NCBI RefSeq assembly: GCF_040513375.1
Contig: NZ_JBEVTG010000002.1
Location: 1,302,001-1,366,000 of the forward strand
Direction: 5' to 3'
Source: Flagellimonas_B algarum
Lineage (GTDB): Bacteria > Bacteroidota > Bacteroidia > Flavobacteriales > Flavobacteriaceae
DNA: 64,000 nucleotides
Below, one piece after another: positions 34,283 to 42,209 of the stretch. The translations under genes and the position numbers were made by a program. The notes under the pieces were generated by a model, which saw nothing but the letters and a program-made list of their open reading frames with translations, had not been told where the DNA came from and ran no database searches. The first letter of the stretch is position 1; each line of letters begins with the position of its first letter.

Positions 34283-34816
34283 ATGTACGAAGGTAAATAC
34301 CCACACAAGCGGTACCGTATCACCCTTGCGTTTTTAAAAAAACATGTTTCCCCAAAGGATTCCATCCTTGATTTGGGAGTTACCAACCCGTTCAGCGACA
34401 TCATGAAAGCAGCAGGGTATCAGGTCGAAAATACCAATGGTGAGGATTTGGACACTGATTTTACCGCAGTACGGCAATCGACTAGCAAGACCGTCACCGC
34501 TTTTGAGATTTTCGAACATTTGGTAGCCCCTTATAACGTTTTACGTGAGATCAAAGCGGATACCTTGGTGGCTAGCGTGCCATTGAGACTTTGGTTCGCT
34601 TCGGCTTACAAGAGCAAAACCGACCCCTGGGATCGACACTATCACGAGTTCGAGGATTGGCAATTCGATTGGTTGCTTGAAAAAGCCGGATGGCGTATCA
34701 TAGATTCCGTTAAATGGACCAACCCGACCAAGAAAATCGGCCTTCGCCCCCTATTACGCTGGTTTACCGACCGCTATTATCTCATTTACGCCGAACGTAT
34801 CGATAATCCATCCTAG
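34283..34816 (+). CDS. Small class I SAM-dependent methyltransferase-like protein
   Basis: 177 residues. SILDLGVTNPF corresponds to motif I, FEIFEHLVAPYNVLREI to the Methyltransf_11 motif around strand 4, and SVPLRLWF, HEFEDWQFDWLLEKAGW to the end of the fold. The SAM loop is atypical (DLGVTNP instead of DxGxGxG), so binding is uncertain. Between the ketoacyl synthase and a glycosyltransferase, with a 19-nt gap to the latter. Confidence 0.75.
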   Translation: MYEGKYPHKRYRITLAFLKKHVSPKDSILDLGVTNPFSDIMKAAGYQVENTNGEDLDTDFTAVRQSTSKTVTAFEIFEHLVAPYNVLREIKADTLVASVPLRLWFASAYKSKTDPWDRHYHEFEDWQFDWLLEKAGWRIIDSVKWTNPTKKIGLRPLLRWFTDRYYLIYAERIDNPS

Positions 34817-34835
34817 CGCAAAAGCAAATCGAAGC

Positions 34836-35681
34836 ATGCGGATAAGTCTCGTCATACCGGCACACAACGAAGCCCCTTACCTAAAGGCCTGTCTGGATTC
34901 CATTGTGGCGCAGACCCGTCTTCCTGATGAAGTCATTGTCGTTGACGATAGTTCAACGGACGACACTTTTGACATTGCCTCGAAGTATGCTGAAAAGCAA
35001 GCTTTCATTAAGGTTTTCAAACATGAAAGCCACCCCGGGCACCTACCGGGTACAAAAGTAGTTTCAGCCTTTAATTTTGGCTTATCCAAAACCCAAGATC
35101 ATGAATTGATCGGCAAATTCGATGCCGATATCGTATTGCCCCCTAAGTATTTCGAAAGCATGGAAGCGGCTTTCCAAAGTGATTGGAAACTGGGTATTTG
35201 CGGTGGATTGCTGTTCGTTGCCACTGGTGCTGATTGGATGTACGAACGCATTGCCGATGCGAATCATGTCCGTGGGCCGATCAAACTATACCACAAGGCC
35301 TGTTTCGAGAAAATCGGGGGACTTAGAATGGGTACTGGATGGGATACGGTCGATGTGCTCTTGGCCCGGTACCATGACTTTCACGTCAAAACCATCAAAT
35401 CACTTGCCGTGAAACATCTCAGACCGACCGGACATGGGTACTCAAAACAAAACCATACGGCAAAAGGTATCGCCTTATACCAGATGCGTTATGGCTTGAT
35501 ATTGGCGAAGCTCGCCTTACTTAAAATGGCCTGGCAATCGAAAAATCCCAAATTGTATGTGTATGGGATAGTCGGTTATCTTGGCGCTTTGGTATCCCGA
35601 AAAGCAAGGTACGTCACCCCATCGGAAGGGCGGTTTATTCGCAGCCTTCGTTGGAAAGGTATTCGAGACAAGTTAGTCTAG
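34836..35681 (+). CDS. Glycosyltransferase family 2
   Basis: 281 residues. GT-A fold with VIPAHNEAPYLKACLDSI, VVDDSSTDDT and the DxD-like FDADIVLPP. C-terminal basic region without clear membrane helices. It transfers a sugar from a nucleotide donor to an unknown acceptor, plausibly the lipid made by the neighbouring genes. Its 3' end overlaps pafA by 9 nt on the other strand. Confidence 0.88.
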   Translation: MRISLVIPAHNEAPYLKACLDSIVAQTRLPDEVIVVDDSSTDDTFDIASKYAEKQAFIKVFKHESHPGHLPGTKVVSAFNFGLSKTQDHELIGKFDADIVLPPKYFESMEAAFQSDWKLGICGGLLFVATGADWMYERIADANHVRGPIKLYHKACFEKIGGLRMGTGWDTVDVLLARYHDFHVKTIKSLAVKHLRPTGHGYSKQNHTAKGIALYQMRYGLILAKLALLKMAWQSKNPKLYVYGIVGYLGALVSRKARYVTPSEGRFIRSLRWKGIRDKLV

Positions 35682-37349
35682 AACCTCCGTAATCGGCGTG
35701 CCCGTAGTACCGTTCGGAAATCCGGCCCCTAACAATACCGAAATAGTCGGGGCGACATCAGGTATTTCCGTTCTACTGGTTGTCTCTCCACGCTGAATCC
35801 CATTTCCAAAAAACAACAAGGGCACATGGGTGTCATAGATCATAGGTGATCCATGGGTCGATCCCGTTCGCGGATAGGAAACATAGCCCGGCCGCTGCAC
35901 GAAAATCACATCGCCGGATCGTTTTTGATGCCAACCCTGTTGAATGAGAAACGGGACCCCTGAGGATCTCGAAAAGTGTTGTTGCCACATTTGAAAACCG
36001 GTAAAAACCTTGTCGATACCCTCGTATCTTAATACCTCCAATGCCATTTCTTCCTGAACATCGTCCAAATCCATATCGAGATTGTCGATGACCTTATGAT
36101 CCAAGAAGACTTGGTAATTGCTAATGGTCTTTACGATATCCGTCGTACCGTACTTATACTTCAAAAATGCATCGAACCGCTCACGAAGCGCCTTAAAATC
36201 AAGATAGCCCGCTGGTATCCCTTGATCTTTCAAGTAGGCAGGCACATGAATGGCACCATGATCCGCGGTAAGGAAAAGCGTGTAGCGCCCTTCACCAACC
36301 TGCGCATCTAGGGTATTCAATAGCCGTTCAATGTCGCGATCCAAACGCACATAGGTATCTTGGATCTCTTTCGAATTCACCCCGAACTTATGGCCGATAT
36401 AGTCGGTACTCGAAAAACTGATGGTCAAGAAATCAGTGTCTTCGTCTTTTCCCAAGTTTTCGCCCGCTAAAGCGGCCAGGGCAAAATCAAGGGTCAGGCT
36501 ATTTCCATGGGCGGTATACTTCAAAATCTCAAAGTCCTTGGTCTTATTCAGCAAATTCGGACTTTGATGGGGAAATACGGGCTTTTGCTCGTCTTCGAAA
36601 AGACTCTCATAGGGGGAATCGTCGGGCCCGCTTTCAACATACGATTCAATCGGATGTAGTGTGGTCCATGGCTTTTTATAACCTGCGATGATGCCCGAAG
36701 CATTAAACGCGGTGGCCCAATCGGGTAGGGCTTCCATGTAATACGTACTGCTAATCCATTTTCCTACATCCCCTCCTTCGAACCAAAAGGCGGCATTGGC
36801 CGTATGTCCACCAGGTAATACGGCACCTCGGTCTTTAATGGCGACCGCAATGGTCTTGCCACGCATCTGGGTATGCAATCGGTTTTGATCGGTGATGGTA
36901 GTGGTCAACATGCGGTGTGGTGACATTTTACCTGCCTTCCCTGTTGAGCCTACACTTTCATAGGCTTCATCACCCGCCACATAAACCTCACTTTCCGTTT
37001 CCTTGTCGTACCAATCATTACCTATGATACCGTGTACTGCGGGAGTGGTACCGGTAAACACCGAAGCATGGCCGGGACCCGTGCTGGTTGGGGCATAATT
37101 GAAGTGGTGGTTCTTACAATTAAATCCTTCCCCTACGAGTCGTTTGAACCCACCATCACCATAATGGCCCCAAAAGCGGGTCAGGTAGTCGAATCGCATT
37201 TGATCGACAACGATACCAACCACCAACCGTGGCCCTTCGTCAGAAATCTCGGTCACCGTGGACTTCTTTGATTTTGTTCTACGTTGGCCAACAAGGTTGT
37301 TGCAGGCCAATACCATAAGGATTAAGAAAAAAAATCGGGTTCTTTTCAT
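35673..37349 (-). CDS. pafA: Alkaline phosphatase PafA family
   Basis: 558 residues from ATG 37349, which begins a signal peptide (MKRTRFFFLILMVLACNNLVGQ). Metal site VGIVVDQMRFDYL, nucleophile Thr in FTGTTPAVHGIIGNDWY, and further ligands in SSTDYIGHKFG and LTADHGAIHVP. PafA-type enzymes are periplasmic, broad-specificity phosphomonoesterases used to obtain phosphate and are not shut off by phosphate. I reject the start at 37379 because the promoter element lies there. Confidence 0.92.
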   Translation of the reverse strand: MKRTRFFFLILMVLACNNLVGQRRTKSKKSTVTEISDEGPRLVVGIVVDQMRFDYLTRFWGHYGDGGFKRLVGEGFNCKNHHFNYAPTSTGPGHASVFTGTTPAVHGIIGNDWYDKETESEVYVAGDEAYESVGSTGKAGKMSPHRMLTTTITDQNRLHTQMRGKTIAVAIKDRGAVLPGGHTANAAFWFEGGDVGKWISSTYYMEALPDWATAFNASGIIAGYKKPWTTLHPIESYVESGPDDSPYESLFEDEQKPVFPHQSPNLLNKTKDFEILKYTAHGNSLTLDFALAALAGENLGKDEDTDFLTISFSSTDYIGHKFGVNSKEIQDTYVRLDRDIERLLNTLDAQVGEGRYTLFLTADHGAIHVPAYLKDQGIPAGYLDFKALRERFDAFLKYKYGTTDIVKTISNYQVFLDHKVIDNLDMDLDDVQEEMALEVLRYEGIDKVFTGFQMWQQHFSRSSGVPFLIQQGWHQKRSGDVIFVQRPGYVSYPRTGSTHGSPMIYDTHVPLLFFGNGIQRGETTSRTEIPDVAPTISVLLGAGFPNGTTGTPITEVLD

Positions 37350-37366
37350 TTCGGAAAGCTTTCGGG

Positions 37367-37374
37367 CAAAGCTA
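37367..37374 (-). promoter_or_regulatory. pafA: -7 promoter element for pafA
   Basis: TAGCTTTG on the minus strand fits TAnnTTTG, 17 nt before ATG 37349. Confidence 0.45.
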
Positions 37375-37451
37375 TTCAAATATTGCTTTTAAAGATCTAA
37401 TTGCAGGTCAAAAGCAATGCAATATGCTTATTTTTACCTTTAGATTCTTTC

Positions 37452-38201
37452 ATGGGCATGTTACTCAATTATATCGGCGCCATTGGCAAATACTTTATCA
37501 TGGTATGGGAGGTTTTCAAAAAACCGACCAAATGGCCCATTATGAAATCCTTGATTTTAAAGGAAATCGATGAATTGATCTACGGCTCAATGGGGATCAT
37601 AATTTTCATTGCCTTCTTTATCGGAGGGGTCGTTACCATTCAGACCGCACTAAACCTGAACAGTCCTTTTTTGCCAAAAAGCCTGATCGGTTTCGCTACC
37701 AGACAATCGGTAATTTTGGAGTTCGCCCCGACTTTTACCTCCATCATCATGGCCGGTAAAGTCGGCTCTTACATTACTTCCAGTATCGGTACCATGCGGG
37801 TGACCGAACAGATCGATGCCTTGGAGGTCATGGGGGTCAATTCGCTGAACTATCTGGTATTTCCAAAGATCATTGCCATGTTCATGTACCCCTTCGCCGT
37901 GGCTATTGCCATGTATGTCGGAGTTTTGGGTGGATGGGTCGCTGCGGTCTTTGGTGAATATGCCCCGAGTGGCGAGTTCATTAAAGGACTTCAACTTGAT
38001 TTCACCCCGTTTCACGTAACCTACGCTTTTATCAAAACCTTGGTTTTCGCCTTCGTCATCGCAACGGTACCTTCGTTTCATGGCTTCTATATGAAAGGTG
38101 GTGCCCTGGAGGTAGGAAAAGCAAGTACCACGGCCTTTGTATGGACCAGTGTGGTGATTATAATTTTGAATTACGTTTTGACCCAACTATTGTTAGGCTG
38201 A
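37452..38201 (+). CDS. mlaE: MlaE-type ABC transporter permease
   Basis: 249 residues from ATG 37452 (or 37458). Five membrane helices; GGVVTIQTALNL, LEFAPTFTSIIMAGKVGS and MRVTEQIDALEVMGVN are the conserved MlaE motifs. Part of the system that moves phospholipids between membranes. The stop TGA overlaps the ATPase start (TGATG). MlaD is not in this window. Confidence 0.93.
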   Translation: MGMLLNYIGAIGKYFIMVWEVFKKPTKWPIMKSLILKEIDELIYGSMGIIIFIAFFIGGVVTIQTALNLNSPFLPKSLIGFATRQSVILEFAPTFTSIIMAGKVGSYITSSIGTMRVTEQIDALEVMGVNSLNYLVFPKIIAMFMYPFAVAIAMYVGVLGGWVAAVFGEYAPSGEFIKGLQLDFTPFHVTYAFIKTLVFAFVIATVPSFHGFYMKGGALEVGKASTTAFVWTSVVIIILNYVLTQLLLG

Positions 38202-38968
38202 TGATCGAAGTAAAGAACATCCATAAATCATTCGGTGATACCCATGTACTCAAGGGCATCGACACCTGTTTCGACCAAGGCAAAACGAACTTGGTCATCG
38301 GCCAGAGCGGATCGGGTAAAACCGTTTTCTTAAAATGTCTTTTAGGCCTTTTCGAACCGGAAGAGGGCTCGATCGCTTATAGTGGTCAAATCTATTCGGA
38401 ACTCTCCCAAAGTGAACGTCGTGACCTGCGTCAAGACATGGGAATGGTCTTTCAAGGAAGTGCCTTGTTCGACTCCATGACCGTAGAACAGAATGTGATG
38501 TTCCCGATGGATATGTTCACCAAGAAGAGTAAAGGTGAGATGCAGGATCGGGTCGATTTCGTCTTGGAGCGGGTCAACTTGATCGATGCCCATAAAAAAT
38601 TTCCTTCCGAAATCTCTGGGGGAATGAAAAAAAGGGTGGCCATAGCAAGGGCCATCGTTATGAACCCCACCTATCTCTTTTGTGATGAACCTAATTCTGG
38701 ACTTGATCCCAAAACGGCGATTTTGATCGACAATCTCATTCAAGAAATCACCCAAGAGTACAACATCACGACGGTCATCAATACCCATGATATGAATTCG
38801 GTCATGGAAATCGGGGAAAAGATCATCTTCCTAAAAGACGGGCATAAAGAATGGGAAGGCACCAATAAGGAAATCTTTAAGACCGACAATAAGGCGGTCA
38901 CGGATTTCGTCTATTCGTCGGAACTTTTCAAAAAAGTACGGCAGATGTATATCGAGGAGCGTAATTGA
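38201..38968 (+). CDS. mlaF: MlaF-type ABC transporter ATP-binding protein
   Basis: 255 residues. Walker A GQSGSGKTVFLK, Q loop GMVFQGSALFDSMTV, signature EISGGMKKRVAIARA and Walker B LFCDEPNSGLDP. The FQGSALFDSM stretch and signature GGM are typical of MlaF. Energises the coupled permease. The longer in-frame upstream reading is inside the permease gene and is rejected. Confidence 0.95.
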   Translation: MIEVKNIHKSFGDTHVLKGIDTCFDQGKTNLVIGQSGSGKTVFLKCLLGLFEPEEGSIAYSGQIYSELSQSERRDLRQDMGMVFQGSALFDSMTVEQNVMFPMDMFTKKSKGEMQDRVDFVLERVNLIDAHKKFPSEISGGMKKRVAIARAIVMNPTYLFCDEPNSGLDPKTAILIDNLIQEITQEYNITTVINTHDMNSVMEIGEKIIFLKDGHKEWEGTNKEIFKTDNKAVTDFVYSSELFKKVRQMYIEERN

Positions 38969-40411
38969 TTACAACTTCTTAACCTGGATCGTCGAATCCT
39001 TCAGCCGAATTCGCAGCCACTTCAAAAGCTTGGCTTCCTCTTCCTTGACGACCTTATCGCGTAATCCTTCCTTCCATTGCACTTCGAATACGGGTACGGT
39101 ATCGGTCTTTTGGAAATCGGTCTGTAGTTGATACGCAAAGCTCAGGTTCGTCAAATTGGTGTAATTCGCTTTGGCTTCAGCACTGATCGATTGAAACGGG
39201 ATTTGTTTTGAAACCGTCTTCCTAAGGTTCAGCACTTCTTCTTCCAAGGTTTTGATCTGGGCATCTTTGCTGACGATTTCGGCTTTTTTGGTCTCATAGA
39301 GTTCATCAACATATTTCAAATTCGTTTCCGACCCGCCATCGCCCCCTTGCAAAACGTTGAGATCCGCTTCTTTCAGTCGTTTGAATCCATTTTTCTGGAC
39401 GTTCCAGGTGTTGATTACGCTTTGGGGTATGGTCTCATCTCCCATACAGACCAAATTGATACTGGGGTTCTCACCACCGTTGTATTCCAGACGGGTGAAG
39501 TCTTTCATATAGACCCCAGTGGAATTGAACTGGTATACTTCGATGGTCTCCTTTAAAAAATCACGCGCTTCCCTTTTGAACAAAGACTCCTGTAGCACAT
39601 CATAAAAAGTAATTCCAGCGGGTATCATAACGGCCAAGCCTATCAACGATGCCAACCGGGCAATCAATCGCCTACGTCTTGAGTTCGCATACCGCACCAT
39701 GGGAAAACGTAGGTACTTGATGACCAAAAAGGTCGCTAACCCAATAAATATGGTATTGATGACAAAAAGGTACATCGCCCCGGCGGCATATAGCGGCTTG
39801 CCAATGGCAAGACCGAAGCCCACGGTGCACAGAGGCGGCATCAGGGCCGTAGCAATGGCAACTCCGAAGATTACACTGGCAATCGTACCTTTCTTGGCAC
39901 GGGCGATCACCAAAGCAAGACCACCGAAAAATGCGATTAGTACATCACGGATATCCGGTGCCGTTCGGGCCAGCAGTTCAGAAGATTCGTCACGCAACGG
40001 AAATAAAGCGAAAAACAGATAGGCCGTCAATACACTCAACACCACCATCACCGTAAAATTCTTCAAGGATCGGCGCAACATATCGATATCATTGATCGCC
40101 AACGACATCCCCATCCCCAGAATAGGGCCCATTAAGGGGGAAATAAGCATCGCCCCAATGACTACGGCCGTTGAATTCGCGTTTAGTCCGACCGAAGCGA
40201 TAAATATGGAACAAATGAGGATCCAAGAAGTATGCCCCTTAAAGGGAATATCGGCGATAATCGACTCCTTTGTGGCCACGGGATCCGTATTGCTGCGGAT
40301 CTCTAAAAGTTCGAACAAGAATTTACGGGCACTGCCCAAAAGGCCTTGAAAATCCCTTTTGACCTCATGGCCCGACGTATCGGTAAGGTTGTCGTTATTC
40401 GTATTATCCAT
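38969..40411 (-). CDS. DUF389 membrane protein with coiled-coil C-terminal domain
   Basis: 480 residues. Seven membrane helices in residues 55-275 with IFIASVGLNANSTAVVIGAM and MLISPLMGPILGMGMSLA, the DUF389 (TIGR00341) signature. The C-terminal 200 residues are soluble with a coiled coil near EIVSKDAQIKTLEEEVLNLR. Function unknown. Its stop abuts the mlaF stop, and it ends 5 nt after the mannose-1-phosphate guanylyltransferase gene's stop region, so the two minus-strand genes are likely co-transcribed. Confidence 0.88.
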   Translation of the reverse strand: MDNTNNDNLTDTSGHEVKRDFQGLLGSARKFLFELLEIRSNTDPVATKESIIADIPFKGHTSWILICSIFIASVGLNANSTAVVIGAMLISPLMGPILGMGMSLAINDIDMLRRSLKNFTVMVVLSVLTAYLFFALFPLRDESSELLARTAPDIRDVLIAFFGGLALVIARAKKGTIASVIFGVAIATALMPPLCTVGFGLAIGKPLYAAGAMYLFVINTIFIGLATFLVIKYLRFPMVRYANSRRRRLIARLASLIGLAVMIPAGITFYDVLQESLFKREARDFLKETIEVYQFNSTGVYMKDFTRLEYNGGENPSINLVCMGDETIPQSVINTWNVQKNGFKRLKEADLNVLQGGDGGSETNLKYVDELYETKKAEIVSKDAQIKTLEEEVLNLRKTVSKQIPFQSISAEAKANYTNLTNLSFAYQLQTDFQKTDTVPVFEVQWKEGLRDKVVKEEEAKLLKWLRIRLKDSTIQVKKL

Positions 40412-40416
40412 GTTTT

Positions 40417-41496
40417 TTAGGCATACCCGTCGCCGAACTTTTCTTGTACGGCGCCCCTGACCTTTTTGATATCTTGTTGCTTCGCTTTGGGGTAAATCAT
40501 CAAGACATCCGCTTTGTCGACGATGATATAATCTTCGAGACCGTCGATGACCACGACTTTACCCCTATCGGATCGGATCATATTCCCCTTGGCATCCATG
40601 AGCAAGGTCTCACTGTTCACAACGGCGTTGTCATCAGCATCCTTGTCCAACTTTTCATATAGGGCGCCCCAGGTACCCAGGTCGTTCCAATCAAAGGTGG
40701 CGGGCAAGGTGAAAATGGCATCCGATCGCTCCAATATAGCATAATCTATCGAGATGTTCTCCGCTTTGGGGTAGTTGTCGTCGATAAAAGCTTTTTCATC
40801 TTGGGTATTGTAACAGCTCATACCTCCGTCAAAGAGATCGAATTGTTCGGGCTGGTAACTTTCGAAGGCCTTGATGATCGTTTCGACACCCCACATGAAG
40901 ATACCCGCATTCCAAAGAAAATTACCTTGGGCCAAAAATTCCTTTGCGGTTTCCAAATCGGGCTTCTCGCGAAACTGGTCCACTTCCTTAATCGGGGCAT
41001 CACTACCCTTTTTGTATTCGATATAACCGAAACCGGTATTCGGATAGGTCGGTTGAATTCCCAGCGTACAGAGCACAGGTTCGCTGGCACACTTTTCGAA
41101 GCAAGCTTTCACATCCTTTTCGAAAGCCGCTTCGTCTTCGATCCAATGATCACTTGGTGCCACGATCATAACGGCATTCGGGTTCATCTTTTGGATTTTC
41201 ATCGACGCATAGAGAATACATGGAGCGGTATTGCGCATAGCAGGCTCCAAAACGACTTGTTCAGGAGTGACCGCCGGTAACTGTTCCAAGACCAGATCGT
41301 TGTAACGCTCATTGGTCAAAATGAGGATGTTCTCAGTTGGTATGAATCGATTCAAACGGTCGAACGTTTTTTGGATCAGGGTCTTGCCCGTGCCCAACAT
41401 ATCATGGAACTGTTTGGGGTTCTCGGTCGTACTGACCGGCCAAAACCTAGAGCCGACACCCCCGGCCATCAATACTGCGTAATAATCTTTGTTCAT
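40417..41496 (-). CDS. manC: Mannose-1-phosphate guanylyltransferase
   Basis: 359 residues. Nucleotidyltransferase signature AGGVGSRFWPVSTTENPKQF, then PSDHWIEDE, FGYIEY, FLWNAGIFMW and a C-terminal left-handed helix part; the ManC isomerase domain is absent. It makes GDP-mannose for polysaccharide or glycoconjugate synthesis. 5 nt upstream of the DUF389 gene in the same direction. Confidence 0.93.
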   Translation of the reverse strand: MNKDYYAVLMAGGVGSRFWPVSTTENPKQFHDMLGTGKTLIQKTFDRLNRFIPTENILILTNERYNDLVLEQLPAVTPEQVVLEPAMRNTAPCILYASMKIQKMNPNAVMIVAPSDHWIEDEAAFEKDVKACFEKCASEPVLCTLGIQPTYPNTGFGYIEYKKGSDAPIKEVDQFREKPDLETAKEFLAQGNFLWNAGIFMWGVETIIKAFESYQPEQFDLFDGGMSCYNTQDEKAFIDDNYPKAENISIDYAILERSDAIFTLPATFDWNDLGTWGALYEKLDKDADDNAVVNSETLLMDAKGNMIRSDRGKVVVIDGLEDYIIVDKADVLMIYPKAKQQDIKKVRGAVQEKFGDGYA

Positions 41497-41505
41497 TTCG
41501 TATGT

Positions 41506-42126
41506 TTAATTGATCAATTGAACTTCTGCATTGGGTTGGAACAAGTAAGTCTTTCCTGATTCCAGTTCAGTACATTCATACCTTTTGACCCGCTTGTTGC
41601 CCTTCTTGTACAACTTTCCGTTATACAATTTGAAAATCGCACCTGCAGGCAGTTCAAAAACGTAAGAAGTACCATTATCTTGTGTTGCATCGTAGGCTTT
41701 TAATGCAATGGAAAGCTTTGCATCCGTACTACTACTCGCTTTGGGATTTTTGAAGTGTGCGGCGAGCAGCGGTAACAACTCGTTCGGAAATATATCGGGC
41801 CTGATAAACGGGACCATCAAATATTTGAATGTAAGTTTCCATTCCTTGCCGTGCGGTTTGATCCGCCGACCGAATTTTTCAAAAGCCACCAAATGCGCGA
41901 TCTCATGGATCAAGGTGACCAAAAAACGATACGGATTCAATGAAGCGTTGACCGTGATTTGGTGCATCCCATCAGGCATCCGGCGATAGTCACCATGTCT
42001 GGTGACCCGATGATCGACGACCTTTAGGTTAACCTGATGTTGTTTGATCAAATCAAAACATGGCCCTACTGCCCGTTCCGGTAGATACTTCAGCAATACT
42101 TGGTTCACGTCCCAAAAATACTCCAT
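41506..42126 (-). CDS. SprT-like zinc protease-fold protein
   Basis: 206 residues from ATG 42126. HEIAHLVAFEKFG is the HExxH zinc motif of SprT-like domains, with a downstream His in HGKEWKLTF. The C-terminal part contains basic and aromatic residues (LYKKGNKRVKRYECTEL) similar to the zinc-ribbon-like tail but with a single Cys. Only 9 nt before manC, same strand. The in-frame extension to 42207 overlaps the next promoter and is rejected. Confidence 0.85.
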   Translation of the reverse strand: MEYFWDVNQVLLKYLPERAVGPCFDLIKQHQVNLKVVDHRVTRHGDYRRMPDGMHQITVNASLNPYRFLVTLIHEIAHLVAFEKFGRRIKPHGKEWKLTFKYLMVPFIRPDIFPNELLPLLAAHFKNPKASSSTDAKLSIALKAYDATQDNGTSYVFELPAGAIFKLYNGKLYKKGNKRVKRYECTELESGKTYLFQPNAEVQLIN

Positions 42127-42209
42127 AATACTACATTCGATACGAAAAAAGGATGGTCTTTGTGGGGTTTTCGGATATCTGTGTATTTTTAATTGAGCAA
42201 TTTCCAAAT

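Noticed and set aside
33751..34404. 217-residue minus-strand frame spanning the ketoacyl synthase end and methyltransferase start
   Set aside because: Overlaps two supported plus-strand genes; no domain.
38141..38200. Longer N-terminal extension of the MlaF gene
   Set aside because: It lies in another frame of the permease gene; the ATG at 38201 overlaps the permease stop and begins the usual ATPase N terminus.
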